Below are positions 22,437 to 34,400 of a stretch of DNA of 64,000 nucleotides, piece after piece. Within the stretch, counting starts at the first letter, position 1; each line of letters opens with the position of its first letter. The notes under the pieces were generated by a model. That model saw only the letters and a program-made list of their open reading frames with translations, searched no databases and was not told the DNA's origin. The DNA comes from Zygnema circumcarinatum (taxonomy: Eukaryota; Streptophyta; Zygnematophyceae; Zygnematales; Zygnemataceae), in NCBI GenBank assembly GCA_037447605.1, contig CM074819.1, positions 248,269 to 312,268 of the forward strand. The letters run 5' to 3'. A program made the translations under genes and the position numbers.

Positions 22437-23527
22437 ATGTTATCCAAAAGAGAATTGATTGTCGGAGGAATTGTCGCTTTCTTCATTTTTACAAGTTATT
22501 TTGTGATTCAACCTCAGGTATGTGCTTCTTCTCACCATACCTTGTATTTCGATTCTCCTCCTCGCTCATTTCAGCAATCGACAGGATGAGGGTTAAAAAG
22601 GAAAGGACCAGGAAATTCTTTCAGATGGATCAATTTTTTTTTGTCGTAGGAACCCGTGGTAAGGGGGGAAGTACTAGGACAGCGCTTTCGATACCATGAT
22701 ACATTTTTGTGCATTTTGTTTCTCATATGTGTTCACAGTTCTTGTCCTTTACACCAGCGTTTGAGGCGCATTTTCCTTCAGAAGTCATCAAACTTTCCAA
22801 CGTGTAGACTTCTTAATCTAATGTGGCCGCTGTCACTTTTCCACTGGAATACCGACCTGCATACTCCCCCCTTCCCTCTCCTCCTTTATCCTAAATTATC
22901 TGTCTAATATTGGGATGTCATAGCTTGGGGGTTACGATTGGGCAGCATTCACAAAGATCCACCTGACCTAGGATTGCCCGATTCAATTACGTGCAGTCTG
23001 CTTTCTGCTGAGCAAGGTTGTTAATCCTGGCTTGTGAAAAAGAGAATGTATGATTTCCCTTGATTTATAATGGAAGACTGAGCTCAAGAACAGTTAAGTT
23101 ATAGCTGTACAGGAGCGAATAGAACGACTTCTCAAAGAGCAAGAAAGTAACGAAAACAGCGGACAAGGCAATTCTCTTCGGGAGAAAATTAAAGCCATTG
23201 AAAGGCGCTTGCCGGAAGCGGCTTTTTGTGGGCCTAATCTTGACTTTGAAGGACGAGAAATATTGTTTTTTTTTGGTGGTCATTCTATCAACCTCCTTGA
23301 AATCACGTTTGATTCCTAATGATCTTTCTGACTCCTGGCCTTCCTCCGTCTCTCCCACTTTCAGATGTTGTTTTCAATCGATCACGCCACATCATTGCAG
23401 TCGGCCTTTCGCCAGTGTTTTCATGGAGGCAGCCCCGCCCAGCCGAAGCGATTGATTGGGCCTTTGGACCCCATTTGCATGCACGACTCATTCGTTCTGA
23501 AGATATGGTGGCAGGAGCCTGTAAGTG
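22437..23527 (+). pseudogene. Truncated NXPE-like pseudogene (duplicate of gene A)
   Basis: The relic keeps a membrane-anchor exon (22437-22517, MLSKRELIVGGIVAFFIFTS, good GT donor). It also keeps a coiled-coil stretch at about 23122-23315 (ERIERLLKEQE and NSLREKIKAIERRL) after a usable acceptor, and the start of the Ig-like exon from 23365 (FSIDHATSLQSAFRQC). The reading frame then jumps into DNA equivalent to the 3' flank of gene A at 21304, so the SGNH domain is gone. The Gly/Ala-rich first exon of gene A has no counterpart, as expected if the duplication began after it. A short membrane-anchored peptide could still be expressed, but no function is proposed. Confidence 0.8.
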
Positions 23528-24150
23528 AGGGGAAAAGTTCTTGTTTTAGGATCCCTCGTTTGGTATTCGTTCCTCCCCCCTCTCTCTCCCTAATCTCTTT
23601 TTCTCTATGACTCTCTCTCCGCCCCTCTCTTTCTCTGTCTCTCACCTTGCACTCACATTTTTTTTCTAATAAACAGAAATTTGTTGGGTATGTTACAGCA
23701 TAGGGAGTTAGGGCATAGGTAGGTTTTCGGCATTTACCTGAAGGTAATGACCGGTTGTTTCGTATAGTCAGAAAGTAGTCAGCTATGGTGCAAGTCGTTT
23801 CGCTTTTGGGCAGCGTCTGGTGAACGCTAGTGTGGTCATACTTACATTTACAAAGAAAAAATAAACTTACATTTTGTTTGGTTTGGTTATTAAATCTTTA
23901 TATAACCCTTTCTCCACGTATATTTCGCGAGCATCGACAAATTAAACCATAAACTTGAACGTCGATCATCATAAAAAAACGATGGGAGAATGAAAGTATG
24001 TTGACATACCGCTGCCAGAAAGATGGGCGACCTTTATTCGAAGGCACAAACTATTAGACATAACAAAAACGACACAAATAATGAAACGAATGCCTTCTGC
24101 CATGTCTCTTTTTGGGCAGAAATTGGACCTTCCTCGAACTGATCAATCCC

Positions 24151-27100
24151 CTAGTCGGTATTTTTCTCTAGTTGGCTCGGAGTCCTCTCTGAGACCTTGG
24201 AGATGGCTGCCGAGGACACCATTACGCCATTCCCCACAGTTCCGGAGCTCCTCAGAGCCGTCCCTCGAGGAGGCAAGCTCTCTTTCTCGTCCTTCCCACT
24301 GCTGTCGGCGGTAGGCACTCGCTCGTAAGTTTGAGGGGATGACTTTCTGGGTGGGATGGCCTTCATGCTCAAGGAACTCGCGATGAGAATGAACCCAATA
24401 AAATGGCCGAAAGTGAAAGGCTTCGTAAAAATTATGTAGGAGAGTGCCAAGGTGAGGGCCTTCCTCAACGAGGTTACCTGGAAACATCAAGAGAGAGAGA
24501 GCAAGAGCTTATGGCTTACGTAGATTCTGACATCTCTGGCATTGAACGCACAGGATTCGGTCGCAAGGATGCGAATGAATCGATGCAAAGTCGACTTACC
24601 ACATAGGTTGTAGCGGCCCCAAACATGTATATGAGTGTGAGGATAGCCAGCTGCCCTATGTATGTAGCCACGGCTGCTACAGCAGTGATGGGATACACAA
24701 GAGGATACTGCACCCTCTCCCAAGCCCGCCGTTTCTCACCTCCCCTGCCTGTCAGATTCCTCATTTTAGAAAGTCAACATTACAGTTAGCGCAAGGCATT
24801 CAGAAACGTCGATCCCAAGGCAAAGCGGACAGTAACCCAGAGATACAGACATCTTTTTCGCATCTGATAAATTACCCCCAAGCATATTAATGAATACATT
24901 TCCTGCAAAGCTGTCTGGGAAAAGCAAACAAAAGGAATCAACTTTGGTGGGGGAGAGGGGCCCGCGAATTCTCACCTTGAGACCGCTCTCCCAGGCCGTC
25001 GAGAGCTCGCCTGTCATCAAAAGCGGCGGAAGCAAAAAAGGAATCCCAACAACCGTGGTGCAGAAGAGCACTTCTTGCTGTATGCAGTTCTCCCCACCAC
25101 CCACATTCCCCCCACCCCCAACCAAAAGGAAGAAAAGCAACAACATTGATAAGCAACCTTTGAACTGAGTTGAGCTGCATGCAGGCCAGGGCCAGGGCCA
25201 GTCAGTCCTAGGGCCAGTGAGTCTAGTGAGTGAGTCCTAGGGCCAGTGAGTCTAGTGAGTGAGTCCTAGGGCCAGTGAGTCTAGTGAGTGAGTCCTAGGG
25301 CCAGTGAGTCCTAGGGCCAGTGAGTCTAGTGAGTGAGTGAGTAGTCCTAGGCCAGTGAGTCTAGTGAGTGAGTCCTAGGGCCAGTGAGTCTAGTGAGTGA
25401 GTCCTAGGGCCAGTGAGTCTAGTGAGTGAGTCCTAGGGCCAGTGAGTCTAGTGAGTGAGTCCTAGGGCCAGTGAGTCTAGTGAGTGAGTCCTAGGGCCAG
25501 TGAGTCTAGTGAGTGAGTCCTAGGGCCAGTGAGTCTAGTGAGTGAGTCCTAGGGCCAGTGAGTCTAGTGAGTGAGTCCTAGGGTGAGTCCTAGGGTCACC
25601 TGCGAGAGCAGCGGGTCCGCCGCGAACATGCTCTCTTGGAGGTTGCCGAGGAACGCGTCGAACACGAGCGAGGACACGATCATGATGACGCCAGCGAGCT
25701 GTACGGTCGGGGCCGCGGACGCGTCCGCGAGCGTGAAGACGATGAGGCCGACGACGAGGACGACCGCCGACACGTACTCCCTCGCGGAGTACGTGCGGCG
25801 CTGCCCGGGGATGAACGCGCCCATCACCATCACCGGGATCACCTGCGCGAGGGGAGGGGGAGGGGGAGGGGGAGGGGAGAGGGAGAGGGAGGAGAGGGAG
25901 AGGGGAGAGGAGAGGGGAGAGGGGAGAGGGAGAGGGGAGAGGGAGAGGGGAGAGGGGAGAGGGGAGAGGGAGAGGGGAGAGGGAGAGGGGGAGAGGGGAG
26001 GAGAGGGGAGAGGGAGAGGAGAGAGGGAGAGGGAGAGGAGAGAGGGAGAGGGAGAGGAGAGAGGGAGAGGGAGAGGGAGGGAAGAGAGGAAGAGAGGGAA
26101 GAGAAGGGGGAAGAGAGGGAAGAGAGGGAAGAGAGGGAAGAGAGGGAAGAGAGGGAAGAGAGGGAAGAGAGGGAAGAGAGGGAAGAGAGGGAAGAGAGGG
26201 AAGAGAGGGAAGAGAGAGGAGAGGGAGGAGGGGAGAGGGAGAGGGAGAGGAGAGGGAGAGGGGAGAGGAGAGGAGAGGAGAGGGGAGGGGAGAGGAGAGG
26301 GAGAGGGAGAGGGAGAGGAGAGGGAGAGGGGAGAGGGGAGAGGGAGAGGAGAGGGAGAGGAGGGAAGAGAGGGAGGGGGGGAAAAGAGTGGGAAGAGAGG
26401 GGAGGGGGGAAAAGAGAGGGAAGAGAGGGAAGAGAGGGAAGAGAGGGAAGAGAGGGAAGAGAGGGAAGAGAGGGAAGAGAGGGAAGAGAGTGAAGAGAGG
26501 GAAGAGAGGGAAGAGAGGGAAGAGAGGGAAGAGAGGGAAGAGAGGGAAGAGAGGGAAGAGAGGGAAGAGAGAGGAGAGGGGAGAGGGGAGAGGGGAGAGG
26601 GGAGAGGGAGAGGGAGAGGGAGAGTTTGAGGGGGGGTAGGGCTGCAGGGTTGTGGTCCCATTGGCTGGTCCCATTGGTTGCTCTCGGGGAAAACCCAAGA
26701 AGGACTCGAAATACAACCCTAAGCGACCCTAGAATTGAAAGGTTTGCAGCGTGTAGAAAATTTGGATGAGTTGTGAGTTGTGAGCGCGGCTGCCATACCT
26801 TGGACGATTTGAAAATGACCTGCGCCGGATAGTTAATGTATGACAAGGAGGCCTTTGTGAGCCCCGTGGTTCCCACAAGAGCGATTGAAATCCACAAATA
26901 GGCCGACCACTTCTGGCGGCGGTCTGACAAACGGAAGCCATGGATGTAGGCGAGCACGAGGTACACCAAGCTCTGCACGAGAGTGAAGTACCACGCGTAC
27001 CTGCACGCGCTCCTCGAGTCAGTTCCCGGCGAAGGGCGTTTTAGGGTTTAGGGGTTGACATGGGAGGAAACAGAGCAGCCGGAAGGCGTGAAGGGAAAGG

Positions 27101-27832
27101 GATGGGCTTCACCCGAACTCCAACTGTTTGAAGACAAACTCCTGCAGCGCGGTGGAAAAGCAGCCCAATTCCCACTCATCTCGTTAAAAAAAAAACGGGA
27201 TAACAGAAACGGAATTGGTTGCCTAGTGGAGGAAGGAATTGTGAAACATGACGGATGGCAAACAAAGTACGACGGACTTTCTCTGCACAAGAGATCTGTG
27301 GAAGGCCACGACTGAAACATGAAGCCAGCAAGCCTGAAATGAAGTTGGAAACTTTTCCACATTTGACTGGACACGACAGAAAACTCTGAAAGAGTACCTC
27401 GCAGACCCCATTGAGAAGGAATCCGAAAAAGACGGCGCTGCTGCACAAGAGGAGCTGACCCGTGCACCGATCCCACCCCCCAGGTAAGGCTTCTCTCAAA
27501 TTTTTTTAACTATGCGAAACAATTCATGCACAAAAGACAGGGTTAAGCGAGGCAATGGGGAGAATTAAACTGAAGTTGAAACCAAACTCCCTGCAGAGCC
27601 AAGGGGCTCTTTGGAAGAAACGTGAATCGAAACCCTACTTATTTCGCCAGAAGGATCGAGAAGCAGGGGGCAGAGCTAAGGTGGATCTGCATTGATTTTT
27701 GGGATCAAGAGATTCGGCTTGAACCTGAAACCACCGAGGTTTGTTTCCGAGGTTAATTCCAAACATTTTGGTTTCCACCGGTTCTGGAAACTTCGTAACA
27801 TCCGAAGGGGAGGCCATCGCCATGGTCGTCAT
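24151..27832 (-). CDS. UTR2 / SLC35B2-3-like nucleotide-sugar or PAPS transporter
   Basis: The 391-residue multi-pass protein belongs to the UAA (SLC35B) family, which imports UDP-sugars or PAPS into the ER/Golgi lumen. Minus-strand exons are 27832-27725, 27454-27398, 27141-27113, 27000-26799, 25842-25600, 25077-24976, 24707-24600 and 24477-24151, all in phase. Family blocks run in order: KMFGINLGNKPRWFQ, LLLCSSAVFFGFLLNGVCE, YAWYFTLVQSLVYLVLAY, GLTKASLSYINYPAQVIFKS, VMVMGAFIPGQRR, FLGNLQESMF, FCTTVVGIPFLLPPLL, YMFGAATTYV and RKALTLALSYIIFTKP. Within the family it is closest to plant UTR2/UTR6 and animal PAPST-type members, so UDP-galactose and PAPS are the main substrate candidates and the sequence alone does not decide. 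The last exon adds a hydrophilic tail of about 60 residues without a dilysine signal. Two introns are bloated by tandem repeats. Exons 1-2 prove this is the ancestral, not the derived, copy. Confidence 0.93.
25195..25592. repeat. 29-bp tandem repeat in transporter intron 5
   Basis: About a dozen copies of a 29-bp unit based on AGTGAGTCTAGTGAGTGAGT plus CCTAGGGCC run up to 8 bp before an exon boundary. The gene reads the other strand, so the many GTGAGT words are not in the sense orientation. Confidence 0.95.
25850..26625. repeat. Purine-rich GGGAGA / GGGAAGA compound array in transporter intron 4
   Basis: This ~775-bp A/G-only stretch has alternating blocks of GGGAGA hexamers and GGGAAGAGA nonamers. 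On the sense strand of the minus-strand gene it is pure pyrimidine. It produces ORFs over 350 codons long in several frames that are all artefacts. Confidence 0.95.
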
Positions 27833-28609
27833 GGCGCTTCCTTACACTCTGATCCCCTCCAAAAAAGAAGGAAACGAAAGGAAAAAAAATGAAGCTGGAG
27901 GGTAACAGAACCAGAAAAATGGTGGCATGCAATTGATAAGGCATTGCAATCCGTCATCAAAGTCTGCTCGTAAAGCGCCTCTTCTTACGTCCAAACATTT
28001 TATCCTTTTCTGAGTGAACGGTGCACAATTTTCCCCAACCAGCCTTTCATTGGGAATGAAATGCTGAACAAGAATAGCCCCTGTCCTTTCTAAGGTGAAG
28101 GTATTTGCTAATATATTCCATACATTTCCATGTGGATCAATTAACTCAGTACCGTGCTAATATTTCATGTTTTTACGCGTGGGTGAAGTGTTTCAAGAGA
28201 GCACCCAAAGCTGGACTTTTACAAACCTTTTTTAATTCTTGAAATTCGAAACTTGAAAACAGCAATTACTCTAATGTCTACGCGGAAGTTCAGAAGATCC
28301 ACCTTACAATGAGAGTCTAAAAAGTATCTCATTTATGCATAAAGCTGACTAATCATTTGAAGTATGCAGTAAGAGGGCCCAAAGATCACGATAGAAAATT
28401 CAGGCAGAAACAAAAAAAACAATAAAAAAGTGTGAGCGTTCTAAAAGATACACATCCTAAATGCAGCATGCTTTCATGCCGACCGGGATCAGCTCTGCTT
28501 TGCACCTACACACATGCTTCCGTCCGCATCTGGTCGTTACACCACTTTCTCCCTCTCCCTCTCCCTCTCCCTCCCCGCTCTCCCTATCTCTTTACACATT
28601 CCCTCCCAG
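27833..28609. other. Intergenic DNA upstream of the transporter
   Basis: AT-richer DNA with no supported gene. It should contain the transporter promoter (reading left) and possibly 5' exons of the plus-strand gene at 28610. A run of CTCCCT repeats at 28546-28606 forms a strong polypyrimidine tract before the acceptor at 28609. Confidence 0.4.
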
Positions 28610-29099
28610 CTAAACGTCACAGAAAGGAACACATTGGCGTACAAATCGTAATGTGGGAGATGGATGCATCCCATTTTGGAGAATGCATGAAGAAGGAAGG
28701 TGACGAAGCATCAAGAAGCCATGGCTGCCGCAGCTCAATGAGAGGATATACCCAGAATTAGTCAATTCAGTTCCAGTTTCAGATCCCATTAAGCGAAAAG
28801 CGGCCCAGCATTGCCTCAAAAGGGCTGACTGGAAGAACTTTATTCAATACAGGTGCATGCTGAAGCAAAAAATGTTGATCAATCTGTCTCTCCCGATCCC
28901 AACTTTCCGTCTCCATCAGTTTCTGCCCCTCCCCCTCTCTCTATCTGCCCCCCACTCTCTCTCTCCCCACCCCTCTCTCTATCTGCCCCCCACTCTCTCT
29001 CTCCCCACCCCTCTCTCTCTTTCTCTCATCCCTCCTGCCAGCTGGGCGCAATCGATTCAAAAAATCCTTGAGCAGCAATTGCGCCCGTCGAAGAACTGA
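28610..29099 (+). CDS. Unrecognised gene, 3' exons, with apparent frameshift
   Basis: I do not recognise this gene. A good acceptor (polypyrimidine tract, then CAG) at 28609 opens a frame encoding KRHRKEHIGVQIVMWEMD and CMKKEGDEAS. Within the same stretch, near 28710, the sensible frame changes by one base to KKPWLPQLNERIYPELVNSV, then IKRKAAQHCLKRADWKNFIQY. That ends at a GT donor at 28852. The donor joins in phase with a terminal exon 29042-29099 encoding WAQSIQKILEQQLRPSKN and a stop. The composition looks like real coding sequence and the second junction is clean. The frame change could be a sequencing or assembly error, a very short unseen intron or a pseudogene mutation. No 5' exons could be identified. 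Confidence 0.35.
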
Positions 29100-31469
29100 A
29101 GAGGCTCTTCAGGATCCAGTGGCGATACGGAGGGCGCGGATCCAAGCTCACCTTCGCGGATGGTCCGCAGGAAGAGGCGCGCGCCAAAGGTCGCTCAGCA
29201 GCCGCTCTTCCTGCCAACGTTCAAAACAGATCAGAGGGGATCAGCAAGACGCGCGAGAGAGAGAGGGGGGGGGGAAGAGAGAGAGAGAGGCAGAGAGGCA
29301 GAGGGAAGGAAGGAGACGGCAAGGACAAGGAGGAGGAGGACAAGAGTGGAGAGAAAGAGAGGGGAACAACGACAGAGGGGAAGGAAGGCAGCAGAGAAAG
29401 ACCAAAGGGCGACTTTCTAACCCTAAAAGCCAAAATCTGATCCTCTCCGAAGCTACTCTTTCCTTCCCTCTACCCCCCTACTCACTCTCTCTCTCTCCCT
29501 CCCCGCGCCCATTCCCACCTCTGCAGACCTACGGCTCGACGCCGCGGCAGAACGAAAGAGAGGAGGCGAGCGAGAGAGAGAGGAGGCGAGCGAGAGAGAG
29601 AGTAGTCCGCCTGGTCATCTGCAGGCTCGCAGCGCGCGCCCTTGCGTCCTCGGAGCGCCCGCCAACTCGCCCTCTCTCCCTCCCTCCCTCTCGCTCCCCC
29701 GCGGGAGGCGGCCCAGCCTCTGCTCGCGGGAGGATGCGGAGCAGTTCCATGGGCCAACGGAGGGGAGCCTGTTCGACTGAACGGCGGCCGATTGCACGGC
29801 ACCGCTGAAAGTGGACCTAGAAAAATATTCTTTGAAAAAAGGTAGGGGATTGCTAGATTCACACCTTTTTTGTCTATACAGACCTTTTTTCGCCGGGCAG
29901 ATTTTATTTAAGAAAATGAAAAATGTTTATTTCACACCTTTTTTGTCTAGGCGCACTCCTTTTCCGCCGGGCAGAATTTATTTTTGAAAAAAAAGGATTT
30001 GAAGCCCTAAAAACGCATTTTATTTCCACACGCATTTAGGGGGAGTCATCAAGGTCTTTGACGCCCGGCTGCAGATCAAACGGTGATCTGCCGTTTTGCG
30101 ATCTGCGAGGAAATCGACGGCTGGGAGTAACGCACGTGTGAAAGACGGACACCCGCGAACGCTCTCGTGGAGGACGGATCTTTCGCTCCGAGCGGATTCG
30201 GGCAGGCCGATATTTTTTTCCCTCAAAAAAAAATTCACGGAGGCGGGGGATTAAAAATGGGGTGACGGGTTACCATTTTCCTTGTTTCGCAAAAATAGAA
30301 TCTGCCGACGGAAGAAGGTGGGTATCGATTCCAGAAAGGTGTGAAAAAAGCATTTTCCGTTTTTAATCCTTTTTGAAATCTGCCCGGCCGGGAAGGGGTG
30401 TTTGGATCCGAAAAAGGGGTGGAAATAACACTACCCAAAAAAAATGGCTGAAATGAATTCAGATATGGCATACGGTACGGAATTGGACTTTGACGCGTAC
30501 GGACAAGAGCCGCGGCTGTACGGTACGACATGAAGCCGCCTAGCCGCACGTGCGGGATAATCTGGAGATTCTGGACCCGTCGGCCGACGTGCGCGCCGGG
30601 GCGTCAGAAAAGGAAGGTCTGTTTGTTTGCCGCTGCCCGGCAGGACGGGCAGCGGACGGCGGGCCTCTAGGGCTGGGGCTGGGAATGGGGCTAGGGCTGC
30701 GCTCGGGCTGGAGCTAGGGAGGCTCTAGCCGGCTGGCTGACGGCGAGTTCCGCGCCTGCAGTGCCGTGCCGCCGCTGATGGCGGGCAGCGCCAGAAACAT
30801 TTTTGTGCCTGCGCTCCCGCCCGCCCGCCCGCCCGCCCGCCCGCCCGCCCGCCCGCTTACCGGACCGGGTTCGTCGCTCGCTCGTTCGCTTGTGACTGTC
30901 GCCTACGTGGCAGATCTTGGGCACCAACGATTGGTCCACGTGTCGCGCAGTCGTAACCGCTCGCGACGCCGCTCCGCCCGGACCGTACCGTGTCGAACCG
31001 TACGGTCGTTGGCGCTTTTCATGCTGAATTTGAGATCCGATTTTTGTCGTCCGTCCGTCCGGCCGTCGTCCAGTTTCGACTGCACAGGCATGGAAACACC
31101 GGACTGGCGCGCAGGGCCGATGCTGACGTCGGGGAAGCGCGCGCGGTTGGAGGGGCGTTTCGAAGTTTTGCGAAGTGGGTCGTCGATCCAAACTGTTCAG
31201 AAACCTAGTTTGCATAAATGACGTCGCCGGTGCCTCTTATGACGTCATATATTTAGCAGACCGAACCGCTGCGGCCGCGTGCTGACGTCGGCGAGTGGTC
31301 GACCTCAAAGGGCGGGAGCCACTGTACGGCGCGTCACACTGGCGGACGGACCGTACAGGAGTCCGTACAGAGTGACCGTACGGCGCGGCGAGATGGCGCC
31401 CGGGGAGGGCGGGGGGCGGGGGGCGAGGGCGCTGAGCGCCACGTGGCGCCTGACGGGGGGGGGGCGGCC
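29100..31469. other. Intergenic DNA: GA tracts, foldback-element fragment, GC-rich promoter region
   Basis: From 29250 to 29620 there are GAGAGG runs, and at 29870-30010 a short AT-rich segment repeats CACACCTTTTTTGTCTA. A foldback-element arm lies at 30065-30436. From 30440 to 31470 the DNA is GC-rich, with a CCCG tetranucleotide run (about 30815-30855) and at least eight CGTACGG/CCGTAC words, and it leads into the first exon of NXPE-like gene C. Many GC-rich open frames here on both strands show no conserved content. Confidence 0.45.
30065..30436. mobile_element. Foldback element, single right arm
   Basis: This arm matches the right arms at 37780-38172 and 38925-39316, including the CTGCCCGGCCGGGAAGGGGT motif and the terminal GGTGGAAATAACACTACCC. 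No left arm is found nearby, so it is a truncated copy. Confidence 0.75.
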
Positions 31470-34400
31470 ATGGGGGTCGACCTCGCGAGCGGGCGCGCGG
31501 GGACCGACCTCGGCAAGGCCAGGGCCTTCGCCGGGGACGGCAGGCGGTACGGGGGGGAGGGGGGGGAAAGGGAGGGTTAGGGTTAGGAGTTAGGGGGCGG
31601 GGGTAGTGGTAAGGTAGAGCCATGATGAGGGTCAGAGTGAGGGGAAGGGCTGGCCGAGGAGGATTAGGATCAGGGTGAGGTTCGCGAGAGTTTGGGTTTT
31701 TGAGTGGGGGAAATATGGAGAAGACGGGGGATAAGGCTGGGAGTCGGAGGTAGGGTGAGGGGCAGAGGGGACGTAGGATTGGTAGAAGAGGCGAGGAGGG
31801 GGAGAATGGGTAGTGGACGAGGCGAGGGGAGGGAGGGAGAGGGAGTCGAGAGTGGGAAGGAGGACGGGAGGGTTGGAAGAGAGGAAGGAGGGGAAAACAG
31901 AAGGCGGCTGCTATGGACGTACGTACTGATGCTAATCTAGAGGATACTTAATTTCAAGAGAAAGAAAGACAAGGAACTGTTATCATTCTGTAAAATCTGG
32001 CATAATCTTGATTTATTTTTGCGTAGCTTAGAATCTTTGAATCCTAGGAACGGTGTAATTCAAGATGTGGCGTCGTAATGAGCGATCTGGGGGACCTTCT
32101 GGCTGGGCAGACAAAAACTCTTCTTTATGCTCGTTCTCGCATTCGTCGCAACCAGTATTTGGTTCTCGTTGGTGCGCTTTCTCTCTTTCTTGTCTCCCCA
32201 CCCCACCCCACCCCACCCCCTCCCCCCCTCTCTCTCTCTCGCTCTCTCCCTCTCTCTCGTTACTATCCTACAAACTGCGCTGCGAACGTGTCTCCTGCAA
32301 GCAACGGACAGTTTTCGCTTTTAATTTTGTCAAGTCTGAGGGGTTTGAAGCGGGGCTATGGGGGTTCAGTTGTGTCAGTGTAGCAGGAACTCATTAGACG
32401 GAAATGTGAAGGCGGAAATAAGCCAACTTCGCGAGCAGGTCTCGCTCCTGCGACGCTCCAAAGGGCCCCACTTTGTGATCTGTATGCAAAGATCAAAAGT
32501 GACGATTCCCGACGGATCCCTTCATACTCTTCCCCCTCAGCCCTTGTTAGATGGCAGAATGGATCTGCAAGATGCTTTTTCGGGGGAGTTTGGTTCAAAG
32601 GTTTTATTTCACCCACTCGATGCTAGAGGGGAGGTCCTTCAAATGGTCGACGCGGTGTTCTATGCGCGCCTTTCTGGACCGGCAATTGTAGTGGGGAAGC
32701 ACAGTTCAAAGATGACAAATGGCTCAATCGCATTTTATTTTAGGCCGCCTTTGCCCGGCAAGTACAGGTGGGCTCTTAACTCGTTGATGTTGATGTCTTT
32801 TGCTCTTGAATTAATGACGCTCTCTTGAATATTCCCTCATACATTGATGTGGTTAAAAAAGGAGCTTCGGTGTTCTCGTGGCTAATGTCACCTTTGCCAT
32901 TGCCTCTTATTTTGAATATGAATGGGTTTGCTCAACAGTCCACTGTCGATTTTTTGGCCCTTCCTTCGTAGCTTCTAGTTGGCCATGAATGTTAGTATTT
33001 GTTGTTCGTTGACAGGCTTGATATATGGCTACTCTACGATCGCTACTCCCGGCAGTTGGCGGCGTGGGAGTCTGCAAACATAGAATCTCAGGTGGTCTCC
33101 ACTACCATAAACCTGATTCATACTTGCAAAAGTGAGCTCATATTTTCGCCAAAAAACGAAATTGTCTCTGACCACTTTCTCAGCGCGACCTCCACGCTTT
33201 GGTTAGCTTACAAAATTCGATTCGTGACAACATGTAGACGGTGTGACGTCAGCCTGACGGCAGCTTCTGCTCTCCCTCCCTCCCTCCGCAGGATGTGATC
33301 AACTGTCTGACGCAGTGCCACGACAGCGGGCCATGGGAGGTGCCTCTAGGACGCGTCACCTTCTACGAAACCTGCATGAACAGCTGCAGAGAACATTTTG
33401 GAGGGCCGCAATTACTTGAACAGTCGAAGACGATTGAGGGAATTTCTGTGGTCGGCAAACGCGTGTTTCCATCGGTATGTGTTGGAACGCTCTCGACGTT
33501 CGCAGTTTCAGAGTTCATTCACCATCAATGACGTTTTGCAGAGGAATTGTTTCGGCTGCATATTTGGGTTAGCTTTTGTGCGTCACATGTCACCATATGT
33601 TTCGCGTTTGGGAAGGCCAAAGCCTGTACCTTATCTGTCAACATTTTGTGACTGCATTGCCTGTTTGCCCCTTTCATGTGCATGGACTGATTTTACTCGT
33701 CTCCTCTATCGTGGGAATGCAATGTTCGGGGGTTCATGTAACGCAGGAGAAGCGGATATGCGGTCTCGAGATGGATGCGGAGCAGACAGGCTATTGGCTG
33801 GATGCGAATAAGTATTGCCGAAGACCTAATGACGATTCAAAAGCGCAAATGGAGAAGTGGATAAAATGCCGTCAGTGGCTCGTGCTCTGCCCGCGGCAGG
33901 CCTACACCGACCCCCGCGAGCACATCTGCAACAGGTGAGCGCTCCCTCTCCCCTCTCTCCTCTCTCTCTCTCGTCTCTTTCCTCTCTCTCTCTCCTCTTC
34001 CCTCTCTCTCTCCTCTCTCCTCTCTCTCCCCTCTCTCTCGCTCTCTCTCCTCTTCTCTCCGCTCGCTCTCAGAAGGGACAAGCGCTGTCTGCTCCTTTCT
34101 GTTCTGAGCCTCTCGCCGCTGTGGGGAGAAGGGCAGCTCTTTAGTGTGGCGACCAATAAACTGCCGCCACGCAGTTTGGACATCGATGGAGCTTCCCCAT
34201 TCGACTGCCGAACATTATAGAAAGAACATTTCGAGGCTGAAGGAGAAACTGCGGTTCTATGGGGACTCGACTGTTCGTGAGCTCAGCGACATTTGGCGGA
34301 TAGCATTTCCCACATTCAAAGAATTTCAGGTAAGTAAGCATTCACGCGCAGAGGTAGGGCGTGGACTGGCGTCACTGACTCAATTCATCAGCAATTTCAG

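Larger units (their letters stand above)
22366..27145. repeat. Tandem segmental duplication, unit 2
   Basis: This is the second copy of the 17307-22365 unit. It carries a 5'-truncated, internally deleted NXPE-like pseudogene and the bulk of the intact transporter, whose first two exons lie outside the unit. About 3.0 kb equivalent to 18285-21303 is missing, with the junction at about 23482 inside exon 3, just after GCATG. Confidence 0.85.

Noticed and set aside
25535-26978. Very long ORFs on both strands (up to 393 codons)
   Set aside because: They come from the GGGAGA/GGGAAGA array. Only the short transporter exon embedded at 25842-25600 is real.
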